A stretch of DNA of 64,000 nt from positions 62,001 to 126,000 of the forward strand of contig NZ_UAPQ01000011.1 of assembly GCF_900444995.1 (NCBI RefSeq). The letters run 5' to 3'. The DNA comes from Actinomyces bovis. GTDB lineage: Bacteria; Actinomycetota; Actinomycetes; Actinomycetales; Actinomycetaceae. Below, piece after piece: positions 35,474 through 43,014 of this stretch. The notes under the pieces were generated by a model, which saw nothing but the letters and a program-made list of their open reading frames with translations, searched no databases and was not told the origin of the DNA. The translations under genes and the position numbers were made by a program. The stretch's first letter is position 1. Every line of letters begins with the position of its first letter.

Positions 35474-36922
35474 ATGAACCGGCCCAACCACGATCTCCCT
35501 GACCAACCTGGGAATCCGACCGCCTCCGACGCCGTCGACCAGCTGGTTGACGAACTCAACCAGGACGGCCTCCAACGGCGTCTGACCAACCGGCACGTGC
35601 AGCTCATCGCCATCGGTGGGGCCATCGGCACCGGCCTGTTCATGGGCTCCGGTAAGACCATCTCCCTGGCCGGTCCCGGCGTGCTGCTGGTATACGCAAT
35701 CATCGGATTCGTGCTGTTCTTCGTGATGCGGGCCCTGGGTGAAGTGCTGCTCTCTGACCTGTCCTACAAATCCTTCGCGGACGTGGCCACGGACCTGATC
35801 GGGCCCTGGGCTGGGTTCATGACCGGCTGGACTTACTACTTCTGCTGGCTGGTCACGGCTATCGCCGAAGTGGTGGTGGTGACCGGCTACGTACAGTTCT
35901 GGCTGCCAGAGGTGCCCTTGTGGCTCCCGGCGGTGGTGACCGTGCTGCTCCTGCTGGGACTAAACCTCACCACCGTGAAAGCCTTTGGCGAGATCGAGTT
36001 CTGGTTCTCCATCATCAAGATCCTCGCCATCGTGGGGCTGGTGGTAGTTGGTGTGGTGATGGTGGCCGCAGGCTTCACCGCTGCCAATGGCTCCCAGGCA
36101 GCAGTCTCCAACCTCTGGAGCGACGGCGGGCTGTTCCCCAATGGCTCCCACGGCTTCTTTGGGGCCTTCCAGATCGCGGTCTTTGCTTTTGTGGGCACCG
36201 AGCTGATCGGCACCGCAGCCGCTGAAGCCAAAGATCCGGAAGTCACCCTGCCCAAGGCCATCAACGCGATCCCGGTGCGGATCGTGGTGTTCTACCTGGG
36301 GGCGCTCGCGGCCATCATGATGGTTACGCCCTGGCGTGAGGTTTCCCCCGATAAGAGCCCTTTTGTGGCCATGTTCTCCCTGGCGGGCTTCGCTGCTGCA
36401 GCTGGGCTGGTGAACTTTGTGGTGCTCACCGCCGCAGCTTCCTCCGCCAATTCCGGCATCTACTCCACCTCCCGCATGCTCTACGGACTGGCCTGGGCAG
36501 ACCAGGGGCCGCATCTCTTCAAGCGGTTGACGGCGCGGGCCGTGCCGGGCTGGGCGCTGCTGGTCACCTGCGTGGGGCTGCTGGCCTCAATCCCGCTGAT
36601 GTACATGTCCAAGTCGATCATTGCGGCCTTCACCACCGTGACCACGGTGGCCAGCGTGCTGTTCATCCTGGTGTGGGGCGTGATCGTGGCTTCCTACCTG
36701 CGTTACCGGCACCTGCACCCAGAGCGGCACGCGAAGAGTGCTTTTAAGATGCCTGGGGGGCGCGTGGCTGCCTGGCTCAGCCTGGGGTTCTTTGGCTTCG
36801 TGACCTGGACCCTGACGCTGGCCGATGACACCCGTACCGCCGTGCTGGTCTCTCCGCTGTGGTTGGTGGCTTTGGGGATTGCCTGGATGGTGCACTCCCG
36901 GCACCTGGCGCGGCGCCAGTGA
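35474..36922 (+). CDS. cycA: Amino acid permease, CycA-like (D-serine/D-alanine/glycine)
   Basis: A 482-residue APC-superfamily transporter with about 12 helices. The N-terminal LTNRHVQLIAIGGAIGTGLF, MGSGKTISLAGPG and DLSYKSFADVATDLIGPWAG follow E. coli CycA very closely. So does the stretch ANSGIYSTSRMLYGLAW. Substrates would be D-Ala, D-Ser and Gly taken up by proton symport. The ATG at 35474 follows GAGGAG; the longer open frame upstream overlaps the divergent DUF2079 gene and is discarded. Confidence 0.88.
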   Translation: MNRPNHDLPDQPGNPTASDAVDQLVDELNQDGLQRRLTNRHVQLIAIGGAIGTGLFMGSGKTISLAGPGVLLVYAIIGFVLFFVMRALGEVLLSDLSYKSFADVATDLIGPWAGFMTGWTYYFCWLVTAIAEVVVVTGYVQFWLPEVPLWLPAVVTVLLLLGLNLTTVKAFGEIEFWFSIIKILAIVGLVVVGVVMVAAGFTAANGSQAAVSNLWSDGGLFPNGSHGFFGAFQIAVFAFVGTELIGTAAAEAKDPEVTLPKAINAIPVRIVVFYLGALAAIMMVTPWREVSPDKSPFVAMFSLAGFAAAAGLVNFVVLTAAASSANSGIYSTSRMLYGLAWADQGPHLFKRLTARAVPGWALLVTCVGLLASIPLMYMSKSIIAAFTTVTTVASVLFILVWGVIVASYLRYRHLHPERHAKSAFKMPGGRVAAWLSLGFFGFVTWTLTLADDTRTAVLVSPLWLVALGIAWMVHSRHLARRQ

Positions 36923-36947
36923 GCTACCGCGCCTAGTGCGCCTAGGC

Positions 36948-36981
36948 GACTGCCCCCCGGCACGGATGCCAGGGGGCAGTC
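36948..36981 (+). terminator. Hairpin terminator after the permease gene
   Basis: GACTGCCCCC (36948-36957) pairs with GGGGGCAGTC (36972-36981) around a 14-nt loop, 26 bp past the stop. It is followed by TTGCG only. Confidence 0.75.
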
Positions 36982-36993
36982 TTGCGCAATGCG

Positions 36994-37215
36994 CTACGGC
37001 CTGAAGAGGCCGAGATCTACGTCAGCTGACGTCACAGATTGCGCAGGGCTGTCCAGAAGTCCCAACGCCAATTGAGAATGAATGGAAACATGTCGATCAC
37101 CTTCAACTTCCTGTGAAATCTGTGTATCGGGGCGGAAGCAATTATTGCCCTCTGCGCAGTTTTGTGAATCCGCCGATCGATGGAACTGATGGAATGAAAG
37201 CAGGCTGTTAGTCAC
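36994..37215 (-). CDS. Possible 73-residue protein after the response regulator
   Basis: A GTG at 37215 overlaps the response-regulator stop (GTGA), as coupled genes do, and opens a 73-codon frame. The product, starting MTNSLLSFHQFHRSADSQNC, has two cysteines, no membrane segment and no family I recognise. The region is clearly poorer in GC than its neighbours and its third codon positions are not G/C-biased, so the frame may be chance in a noncoding or transferred segment. Apart from this frame I see nothing in 36982-37211. Confidence 0.25.
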   Translation of the reverse strand: MTNSLLSFHQFHRSADSQNCAEGNNCFRPDTQISQEVEGDRHVSIHSQLALGLLDSPAQSVTSADVDLGLFRP

Positions 37216-37889
37216 ACCAGCCCGGCGCGCAGCGCGTGCACCACGGCACCCACCCGGTCCTGTACCCCCAGCTTGGCGATAATCGTGGACACGTGGGTCT
37301 TCACCGTGGCCTCACTTAGGCATAGGCGGTGCGCGATCTGCTTGTTTGACAGCGCATCCACCATCAGCGCCAGCACCTCCATCTCGCGGGGAGAAAGTGA
37401 GACGCCCGTAGGCAGAGGCACTGGCGGCATCTCTTGCACTGCGACCCGTGCCGCCAGCGGCTGTGCTTCCGCAGGCCGGTGCCCAATAATTGCCGACGAC
37501 GTCGGTGAGAGCACCATATTGCCCGCGGCCACGTGCCGGATCGTGGCAGCCAAGGAGTCAATCGAGTCTTCCTTGGCGATGAAGCCACGCACCCCAGCAG
37601 CCAGGGCGCGGTCAAGGATGGCGTCAGCTACGAAGGTAGTGAGCACCAGAACTGCCAGGTCTGGGCGCTCTTGGTGCAGGCGGGTGGCCAGGGCAATGCC
37701 GTCCATGCGCGGCATCTGCACATCCAGCAGCAGGACCTGCACCGGGGGTTGCTCGGCGGCAATCAGCTCTAGCGCCTCTTGGCCGTCGCTGGCGGCCCAG
37801 GCCACGCGGATGTCCTCCGTGGTGGCCAATAAGTCAGTGAGGGTGGACCTGACTAAAGCGTCGTCGTCCGCAATTCCTACGTGGATCAT
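37212..37889 (-). CDS. NarL/LuxR-type response regulator
   Basis: A 225-residue two-component regulator. The receiver domain has the acidic pocket GIADDDALV, the phosphorylated Asp in LLLDVQMPRMDG near residue 55, and a conserved Thr/Lys (LTTFVAD, IAKED). The LuxR helix-turn-helix is LSPREMEVLALMVDALSNKQ to KTHVSTIIAKLG at ~160-210. It lies 10 bp after the sensor kinase gene. Because they directly follow the ABC/methyltransferase/aminotransferase set, they probably control it, which is inference from position. Confidence 0.92.
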   Translation of the reverse strand: MIHVGIADDDALVRSTLTDLLATTEDIRVAWAASDGQEALELIAAEQPPVQVLLLDVQMPRMDGIALATRLHQERPDLAVLVLTTFVADAILDRALAAGVRGFIAKEDSIDSLAATIRHVAAGNMVLSPTSSAIIGHRPAEAQPLAARVAVQEMPPVPLPTGVSLSPREMEVLALMVDALSNKQIAHRLCLSEATVKTHVSTIIAKLGVQDRVGAVVHALRAGLV

Positions 37890-37899
37890 CTGGAACCTC

Positions 37900-39168
37900 T
37901 CAGGGGGAAACGGACGTGTTGGTGGTTGGTGTGGAGTTAGGAACTGTGGCGGCAGTAATCCAAGCGCCGTCGTCGGCCAAGGTGGTTAGGTTCCCGTCGA
38001 CTGCCTCCAGGCGCTCCCGCATACCCATGATCCCAGTGCCGGAGCGCGGAAGCGGGTTGCTGGCCTCCCGGATTCCGTTAGTGGAGACCAGGCGGGTGAC
38101 TTGGGGTCCCAGGTTCAAGGTGATGGTCACCGGCAACCGCGGGTCCCCATGCCGAATAATATTGGCCCCCATCTCCCGAGCCACGCGGGAGACTGTGCTG
38201 GCCTGTAGCCGTCGGGGCATGGCATTGCCGATGCACCTATAGGTGACGTCAAAGCCGGCAGCGGAGACGTCGTCGCTCACTGCCTGCACCGCAGAGGCCA
38301 GATCGGTGACGACGCCGCCCAGGCCGGTGGTGGTGCCGATGGGCTGGCCCAGATCTGGGGTGGCCTGACGCAAGGTCCGCAACAGCAGGCGCAGTTCGTG
38401 CAGTGCGTCAGTGGCGGTGGACTCTAAGGCGGCAAACTCCTGGCGCGCCACCTGCGGATAGTGCTCGTCGAGGGAAGCTCTTTGGGCGCGCAAGGCTGTC
38501 TGGGACATGGAATAGGCCACCAGGTCGTGCATCTCTCGGGCAATGTCTAGGCGCATGCGCTTGGCGGCAGCTGCTGCGCGCTCCGAGGCACGCTGGTGGG
38601 CCTCATCAATTGACCGAGCGATCGAGCCAATCGGGGTGAGGATAACCGCCATAGACAGGTAGGCCATCAGGGCAAGCTCAGTGCCTGAGGAGAGCCCCTG
38701 CAGCAGCATTGCTGCTGCCGCCAAGGCCAGGAATGGCACCACCAGGGCTACTGCCCGGCGGAAGGTAAACAGGCGCCCCACCAGGAGGAAGAACACCAGG
38801 TTAGTCAGCACCAGGTCCGTGGAGTAGAACCAGGGCAGAGACACGGCCACGGCCCAGCAGGCCAGGTAGCCCAAGCTGGCTGCCACAGGTCGCAGCGGCA
38901 TCAGGGTCACGAGCACCAGAGCCGCGACCATCAAAGACCAATCCCCCCAGCGGAGGGGACCGTCCGTCAAGGCGTTCAGACCAAGGTTTGAAATACCAAC
39001 CAGCGCGGCCAGGATGATGTAAAGGATCCGGCCCGGCAGGTCTTCCTGCGGCTCCAGCACTTTGGCTAGGGTCCGCCGCCACGCCGGTGCAAGCTCATTC
39101 CCAGCCGACGTGGAGGTGGTTTTGGAGGAGGGCGCAGGCCGCGTCAAGACTCCTCCTAAAATGCTCAT
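37900..39168 (-). CDS. DesK/NarX-type sensor histidine kinase
   Basis: A 422-residue membrane kinase. Four to five hydrophobic segments occupy residues ~45-185. The HisKA_3 phosphoacceptor is LDIAREMHDLVAYSMSQTAL near 215. The ATPase domain shows SRVAREMGANIIRHGD, where the N box is somewhat unusual, and GTGIMGMRERLEAVDG. The ATG at 39168 is chosen because AAGGA lies 8 bp before it; the TTG two codons earlier is too close to that site. It has no large extracellular sensor, typical of envelope-stress or peptide-sensing systems. Confidence 0.9.
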   Translation of the reverse strand: MSILGGVLTRPAPSSKTTSTSAGNELAPAWRRTLAKVLEPQEDLPGRILYIILAALVGISNLGLNALTDGPLRWGDWSLMVAALVLVTLMPLRPVAASLGYLACWAVAVSLPWFYSTDLVLTNLVFFLLVGRLFTFRRAVALVVPFLALAAAAMLLQGLSSGTELALMAYLSMAVILTPIGSIARSIDEAHQRASERAAAAAKRMRLDIAREMHDLVAYSMSQTALRAQRASLDEHYPQVARQEFAALESTATDALHELRLLLRTLRQATPDLGQPIGTTTGLGGVVTDLASAVQAVSDDVSAAGFDVTYRCIGNAMPRRLQASTVSRVAREMGANIIRHGDPRLPVTITLNLGPQVTRLVSTNGIREASNPLPRSGTGIMGMRERLEAVDGNLTTLADDGAWITAATVPNSTPTTNTSVSP

Positions 39169-39188
39169 AGCCAATTCCTTGCGCCACC

Positions 39189-39263
39189 TTATCGGCGTCG
39201 GAGCCCCAAGTACAGATACTTACCTGCGGTCGAAATCGCTGCGCACACTGTGACCACTGCCAA
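39189..39263 (-). CDS. Possible 24-residue hydrophobic peptide
   Basis: A short frame in the 119-bp gap between the aminotransferase and kinase genes. From a TTG it reads a hydrophobic stretch (AVVTVCAAISTAG) followed by KYLYLGLRRR and a TAA. It looks like a tiny membrane peptide with a basic end. The start is weak with no clear ribosome-binding site, so the call rests on composition and position. Confidence 0.18.
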   Translation of the reverse strand: MAVVTVCAAISTAGKYLYLGLRRR

Positions 39264-39287
39264 GACTGCCCGAATCTAACCCAGAGC

Positions 39288-40535
39288 TTAGGCCGCCACC
39301 ACGCGGTGGCTGCCAGTCATCTCGACGACGGCGTGGTGCACCCGGTCCATGAGCCGGTCCAGGTCCTCACGCCCGTACACCAAGGCAGGCGCCAACTGAA
39401 TGCAGTTCGGCCCCGGGTGCACCACCGCACCCCCATACAGGCAACGCTCCACCAGGTGACGCACGCCAGCCGCATTCATGCCCGGCAAGGTCAAGGACCG
39501 GAAGCAGCCAGTGCCGGTCAGGCCCGTGCCTGGAACCACCGAAGTGATCTCATGCAAGCGCTCATCGAGCTGGTAAGCCACCGCAGCAGCCTGGCCCAGC
39601 ACGTCCTCGTCATGGAAAGCAGAGATGGTGGCCATAATCGCGGCGCAGGAGGCCGGAGTGCCGGCCTGAGTCTCCTTGTGGCGCAGCAAGAAATCAGCCT
39701 CATTGATCACTCGCGTCACCTTGGGGGAAAGCAGCACTGCGGAAGCCGCCTGGGTGCCATTGGTCAGTCCCTTAGCAGTCACCAGCAGGTCCACGTTCTG
39801 GCTCCAACGCTGCGAAGCAAACATGGGGCCAGTGCGCCCAAAACCAGTAGCCACCTCATCAGCAGCCACCAGATAGCCGTACTCCGCCCGGCCCTCCAGC
39901 ACCGTGTTGAGGAACTCCTCCTCCAGCACCCGCGTCCCCGCACCTTGCACGGGCTCCAACACGAAGGCGGCAATCCGGTCACCCTCTAGCTCCAGCAGCT
40001 GCTTGAGCTCCTGGGGACGGCGCTGGTCCAGGTGGCGCACCGCCCGCATATCCACCCCCAGGTCCGCCTGACCCAGGTTCTGGGCGCTCAGCGACATGGC
40101 TCCCAGAGTGGTGCCATGGTTGGAACCCTGCAAAGACACCACGATATTGCGGCGCCGCTCCCCCCGCAGGGCGTGATACTCGCGGGCCACCTTAATGACC
40201 GCTTCCAGGCTGGCTGAACCCGAGGTGCTGTGCATGACCCGCGTGAAACGGCCCGGCCCCGCGACCTCCAGCAGCATCTTGTCCGCACGGTCCAGCCAGG
40301 TGTGCCCGCCGTCCACATCTGGCAGGTAGGAAGCCTCCATAAGCGCCTGGTGCACGGCGTCGGCCACACCCTGGTGGCCATAACCCAGGGGCACATTCCA
40401 GTTGCCGGCGACGCCGTCAAGGCAGTCAGTGCCGTCAGACAGCTGAATCTTGGTGCCGTTGGCCGAGATTGGCCGGACGCTGCCGACAAAGCCTGAGGGA
40501 CGGGTGCCGAACTTCGGGATCGACGAGGTGAACAT
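39288..40535 (-). CDS. Class III PLP aminotransferase, similar to daptide-type RiPP aminotransferases
   Basis: A 415-residue class III aminotransferase. The landmarks are WNVPLGYGHQGVADAV near residue 45, HSTSGSASLEAVIKVARE (cofactor phosphate site), AADEVATGFGRTG near 230 and the Schiff-base lysine in LVTAKGLTNG near 255. It resembles, from memory, the aminotransferase that aminates the C-terminus of daptides; a general diaminobutyrate or glutamate-semialdehyde type remains possible. The ATG at 40535 follows AAGGAA. It lies 27 bp after the methyltransferase gene. The substrate is unknown, since no matching precursor is visible nearby. Confidence 0.8.
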   Translation of the reverse strand: MFTSSIPKFGTRPSGFVGSVRPISANGTKIQLSDGTDCLDGVAGNWNVPLGYGHQGVADAVHQALMEASYLPDVDGGHTWLDRADKMLLEVAGPGRFTRVMHSTSGSASLEAVIKVAREYHALRGERRRNIVVSLQGSNHGTTLGAMSLSAQNLGQADLGVDMRAVRHLDQRRPQELKQLLELEGDRIAAFVLEPVQGAGTRVLEEEFLNTVLEGRAEYGYLVAADEVATGFGRTGPMFASQRWSQNVDLLVTAKGLTNGTQAASAVLLSPKVTRVINEADFLLRHKETQAGTPASCAAIMATISAFHDEDVLGQAAAVAYQLDERLHEITSVVPGTGLTGTGCFRSLTLPGMNAAGVRHLVERCLYGGAVVHPGPNCIQLAPALVYGREDLDRLMDRVHHAVVEMTGSHRVVAA

Positions 40536-40562
40536 GGGCGGTTTCCTTTGTGGGAGCAACGA

Positions 40563-41324
40563 TCAACGCGGGACGGACGCGCCGATCACGACATTGCTGT
40601 GATGGGGTAGGGCGGGGTCTTGGGTAGAACGCTGGAACTCGGTGCTTAGGCCTAAGCGCCGCAGGTCTGCAGAGAGGGTGGCGGGCGGGTACAGGAAGAG
40701 GTCAGTGGCGTAGGACTCTTGCTCCCAAGCCAGGACGGTCCGGCGGGTGCCCGCAGCCGGGTTAACTGACTCAGTCAGGGTGATCCGCGGCCACAGCATC
40801 ACTTTGGTGGTGGTGGGATGCGTGACGGCCACCAGATCCGTGGAGACAATCAACTGGCCGCCAGGCGCCAGGTGAGAGACCGCCGTCTTAAGGGTCTGAG
40901 TGCGTTTAGCCGGGTCCAGCAAAGTAATAGCGGCTGACATCAGGCAGACCGCCTTGAACTTCTCTTCAGTCTGAAAAGTGGCCGGATCGGCCTGCTGCAC
41001 TTCCACCTGCGCGGCGGCCTTAGGGCAGCCCATGGACCTATCGGCAAGGCGCTCGCGGAGAATCGCCAGCAGGTCAGGGGCACGGTCAGTGGCCAGGACC
41101 CGGTGCCCAGAGGCAGCCAGGGGCAGGGTGACCCGGCCAGTGCCGCAGGCCAGTTCCAATACGCGCAGGTCCTTGAGCTGTGGGTCAGTCTGCTGCTCCA
41201 GCAACTCCAGCACGCTGGTGATCTCTGTGTCATCGCGCAGACTGAGCTCGTGAAAACGCTTGGCACCTTGGCCCACATGCAGGCTGGGCAAAGGCTGGTC
41301 GATGCTCTCAGGCACGTAGATCAC
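40563..41324 (-). CDS. SAM-dependent methyltransferase, similar to daptide-type methyltransferases
   Basis: A 253-residue class I methyltransferase. The SAM-binding motif is RVLELACGTGRVTLPLAASG near residue 55, followed by VLATDRAPDLLAIL. The region AAITLLDPAKR and HLAPGGQLIVSTDL follow the pattern I recall in daptide N-methyltransferases. Daptide enzymes dimethylate the new C-terminal amine, which would fit a partnership with the adjacent aminotransferase. It starts with GTG, overlapping the permease gene by 17 bp, so translation is coupled. Confidence 0.8.
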   Translation of the reverse strand: MIYVPESIDQPLPSLHVGQGAKRFHELSLRDDTEITSVLELLEQQTDPQLKDLRVLELACGTGRVTLPLAASGHRVLATDRAPDLLAILRERLADRSMGCPKAAAQVEVQQADPATFQTEEKFKAVCLMSAAITLLDPAKRTQTLKTAVSHLAPGGQLIVSTDLVAVTHPTTTKVMLWPRITLTESVNPAAGTRRTVLAWEQESYATDLFLYPPATLSADLRRLGLSTEFQRSTQDPALPHHSNVVIGASVPR

Positions 41325-42117
41325 GTCCTCGGGTCAGCAGGATCGACGCCGTCGTCAAGACAACGGTCCAGGTGAGCAGTAGCAGAGCCGCTAGCACAGT
41401 GCTGGCCTCAGGGCCGGTGGCCTGCAGCAACAGGGAACTCAGGCCTAAAGGCAGCGATTTGACGACGGCCTCGGGAAGCAGGTGGTCAAGCAAAGGCCGC
41501 ACCGCCAGCGCCCACGCCACGATCAGCAGAGCGCAGGAGCGCGCGTCCCGCAGCACCCAACCCACACTGATGCCAATGGGGGCCGCCAGGGCGGCAACCA
41601 CCAGCAGGCCCAGCACTGAAGCCCAGTAGCCGGAACCAAGCAGCGTGGGTTCCAGCTGGAGGCCTTCCAAAGCCAGGGCGCAGATCGTGGCGCTGCTGGC
41701 TCCAGCAGCAGCCAGGAGGAGGCTGCCGGGAAGCACGGCGAAAGCGTGATGCAGGGCCAAGTGCGCCAGGCCCCGGTGCTGCGCCACTGAGCTGGTGACG
41801 GTGCCGTCGCGGAACTGGTTAGTGACGCGGGTGGCGCCCCAAGCCTCCGCCAGCATCATCAGCTCCATGCCCACCAGCACCCGGCTGGACACGCCAACGC
41901 CCAGCAAGGGCAGGCGGGGCCGAAACGCCAAGAGGGACAGGCTGAAGGTAGGCAGCAAGGCGGCGGCTAGTAGCCAGGCCCAGAAGCGGTCAGCTGCATA
42001 GCAGTGCACCAGTGCGGCGATGGGACGATGCGTGCGGGGCGAACGCCAGTCGATGCCCGGGGAGGCGCCTAGACCAGCTCCGGGCCGCCCCGACGTAGCC
42101 AGGGTATAGACACTCAT
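41308..42117 (-). CDS. ABC transporter permease of the aminotransferase/methyltransferase cluster
   Basis: A 269-residue membrane protein with about six hydrophobic segments (for example FWAWLLAAALLPTFSLSLLA and LGLLVVAALAAPIGISVGWV). It resembles ABC-2-type permeases used for export of peptides or small molecules. The ATG at 42117 overlaps the ATPase stop by 4 bp (ATGA), so they form one transporter. The upstream open extension inside the ATPase gene is ignored. The transported product is probably what the two tailoring enzymes make. Confidence 0.78.
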   Translation of the reverse strand: MSVYTLATSGRPGAGLGASPGIDWRSPRTHRPIAALVHCYAADRFWAWLLAAALLPTFSLSLLAFRPRLPLLGVGVSSRVLVGMELMMLAEAWGATRVTNQFRDGTVTSSVAQHRGLAHLALHHAFAVLPGSLLLAAAGASSATICALALEGLQLEPTLLGSGYWASVLGLLVVAALAAPIGISVGWVLRDARSCALLIVAWALAVRPLLDHLLPEAVVKSLPLGLSSLLLQATGPEASTVLAALLLLTWTVVLTTASILLTRGRDLRA

Positions 42118-42833
42118 GCGGCTGCCCTCTGCGGCTTGATGAGCCTCAGGTAGGCCTGAGCCAGGGTGGGGCACTGGGGGGAGCGCAGATCTGCGATCGG
42201 CCCGGAGTACAACTGTTGTTGGTTAATGACCACGACGGAATCAACCACCCGCTCAACGTCCACCAACTCAGTGCCGGAGATCAGGAGGGCCCCGCCGTCG
42301 CTCACATGCCTTAGCAGCACCTGCCGCAGCCAGTGCGCGGCCTGTAGGTCTAGGTTGCGTAGCGGCTCATCGAGCACCAAGAGGCGGGGCCGGAAGGCCA
42401 TGGCGGTGGCCAGGCTGACTCGCAGGCGCTCAGCCTCGCCCAGACGCCGGATTCGCTGCGGCAACAGGGGCCCCAGCCCAAATTCGGTTACCAACTCGTT
42501 CAGGCGATAGGGCGGCAGTCCAGTGGTCAAGTGCAGGGCGGTTAGGTGTCCCTCAACCGTCTGAGATTTGGGCAGCCCAGTGCCGCCAAACACAAAGCCA
42601 ACCTTGCACTCAGGGGTGGGCAGCTCCAGGGGCGGGTAGCCAGCCAAGCGCACCTGTCCCGTGTTGGGACGCAGGGCTCCTTGAGCCAGACGCAGGGTGG
42701 TGGTTTTGCCGGCGCCTTCGGGCCCCACCAGGCCAATCGCCTGGCCCGCTTGCACGCTGAAGGTCAGGTCTGTGATCGCCGTCTTGGAGCGGAAGCGTTT
42801 TCCTACTGACGTGAAGGCAAGCAGGGTACGCAA
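42114..42833 (-). CDS. ABC transporter ATP-binding protein of the same cluster
   Basis: A 239-residue ATPase. Walker A is VGPEGAGKTTTLRLAQG near residue 35; Walker B is LLVLDEPLRNLDLQ. The signature region RRLGEAERLRVSLATAMAF lacks the usual LSGGQ, a deviation often seen in peptide exporters. It starts with TTG, but a strong AAGGAG 7 bp upstream supports it. It is the first gene of the cluster. The 181-bp gap before it holds no clear precursor gene; one 23-codon frame (42981-42910) lacks a ribosome site. Confidence 0.85.
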   Translation of the reverse strand: MRTLLAFTSVGKRFRSKTAITDLTFSVQAGQAIGLVGPEGAGKTTTLRLAQGALRPNTGQVRLAGYPPLELPTPECKVGFVFGGTGLPKSQTVEGHLTALHLTTGLPPYRLNELVTEFGLGPLLPQRIRRLGEAERLRVSLATAMAFRPRLLVLDEPLRNLDLQAAHWLRQVLLRHVSDGGALLISGTELVDVERVVDSVVVINQQQLYSGPIADLRSPQCPTLAQAYLRLIKPQRAAA

Positions 42834-43014
42834 GACGAGCTCCTTTTAACACGGGAGGCTGGGTAGGCCGGGACGTGGGTTTGCCTACTGTCTTGCATTT
42901 ACGCCGGTGTTACATCGGCTGATTGACTCCGCCAAAGGGATGAGCAAGCGGGTTAATTTCGCGCTCCACAGCCGCATTCATGCGGAAAGAAGCTGAAAAC
43001 GCAGGCGGGGCGGG
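42834..43014. other. Upstream region of the ABC/tailoring cluster
   Basis: A 181-bp gap between the flippase-like gene and the ABC ATPase, both on the minus strand. It should hold the cluster promoter, but I cannot identify one firmly. A weak GTAGGC/GCCTAC inverted repeat occurs near 42865-42890. I looked for a RiPP precursor here because this is where one is usually found, and see only tiny frames without ribosome sites. Confidence 0.4.

Noticed and set aside
42910-42981. Candidate RiPP precursor (23 codons, minus strand) ahead of the ABC ATPase
   Set aside because: There is no ribosome-binding site, no leader/core pattern and no Thr at the end; too weak to call.
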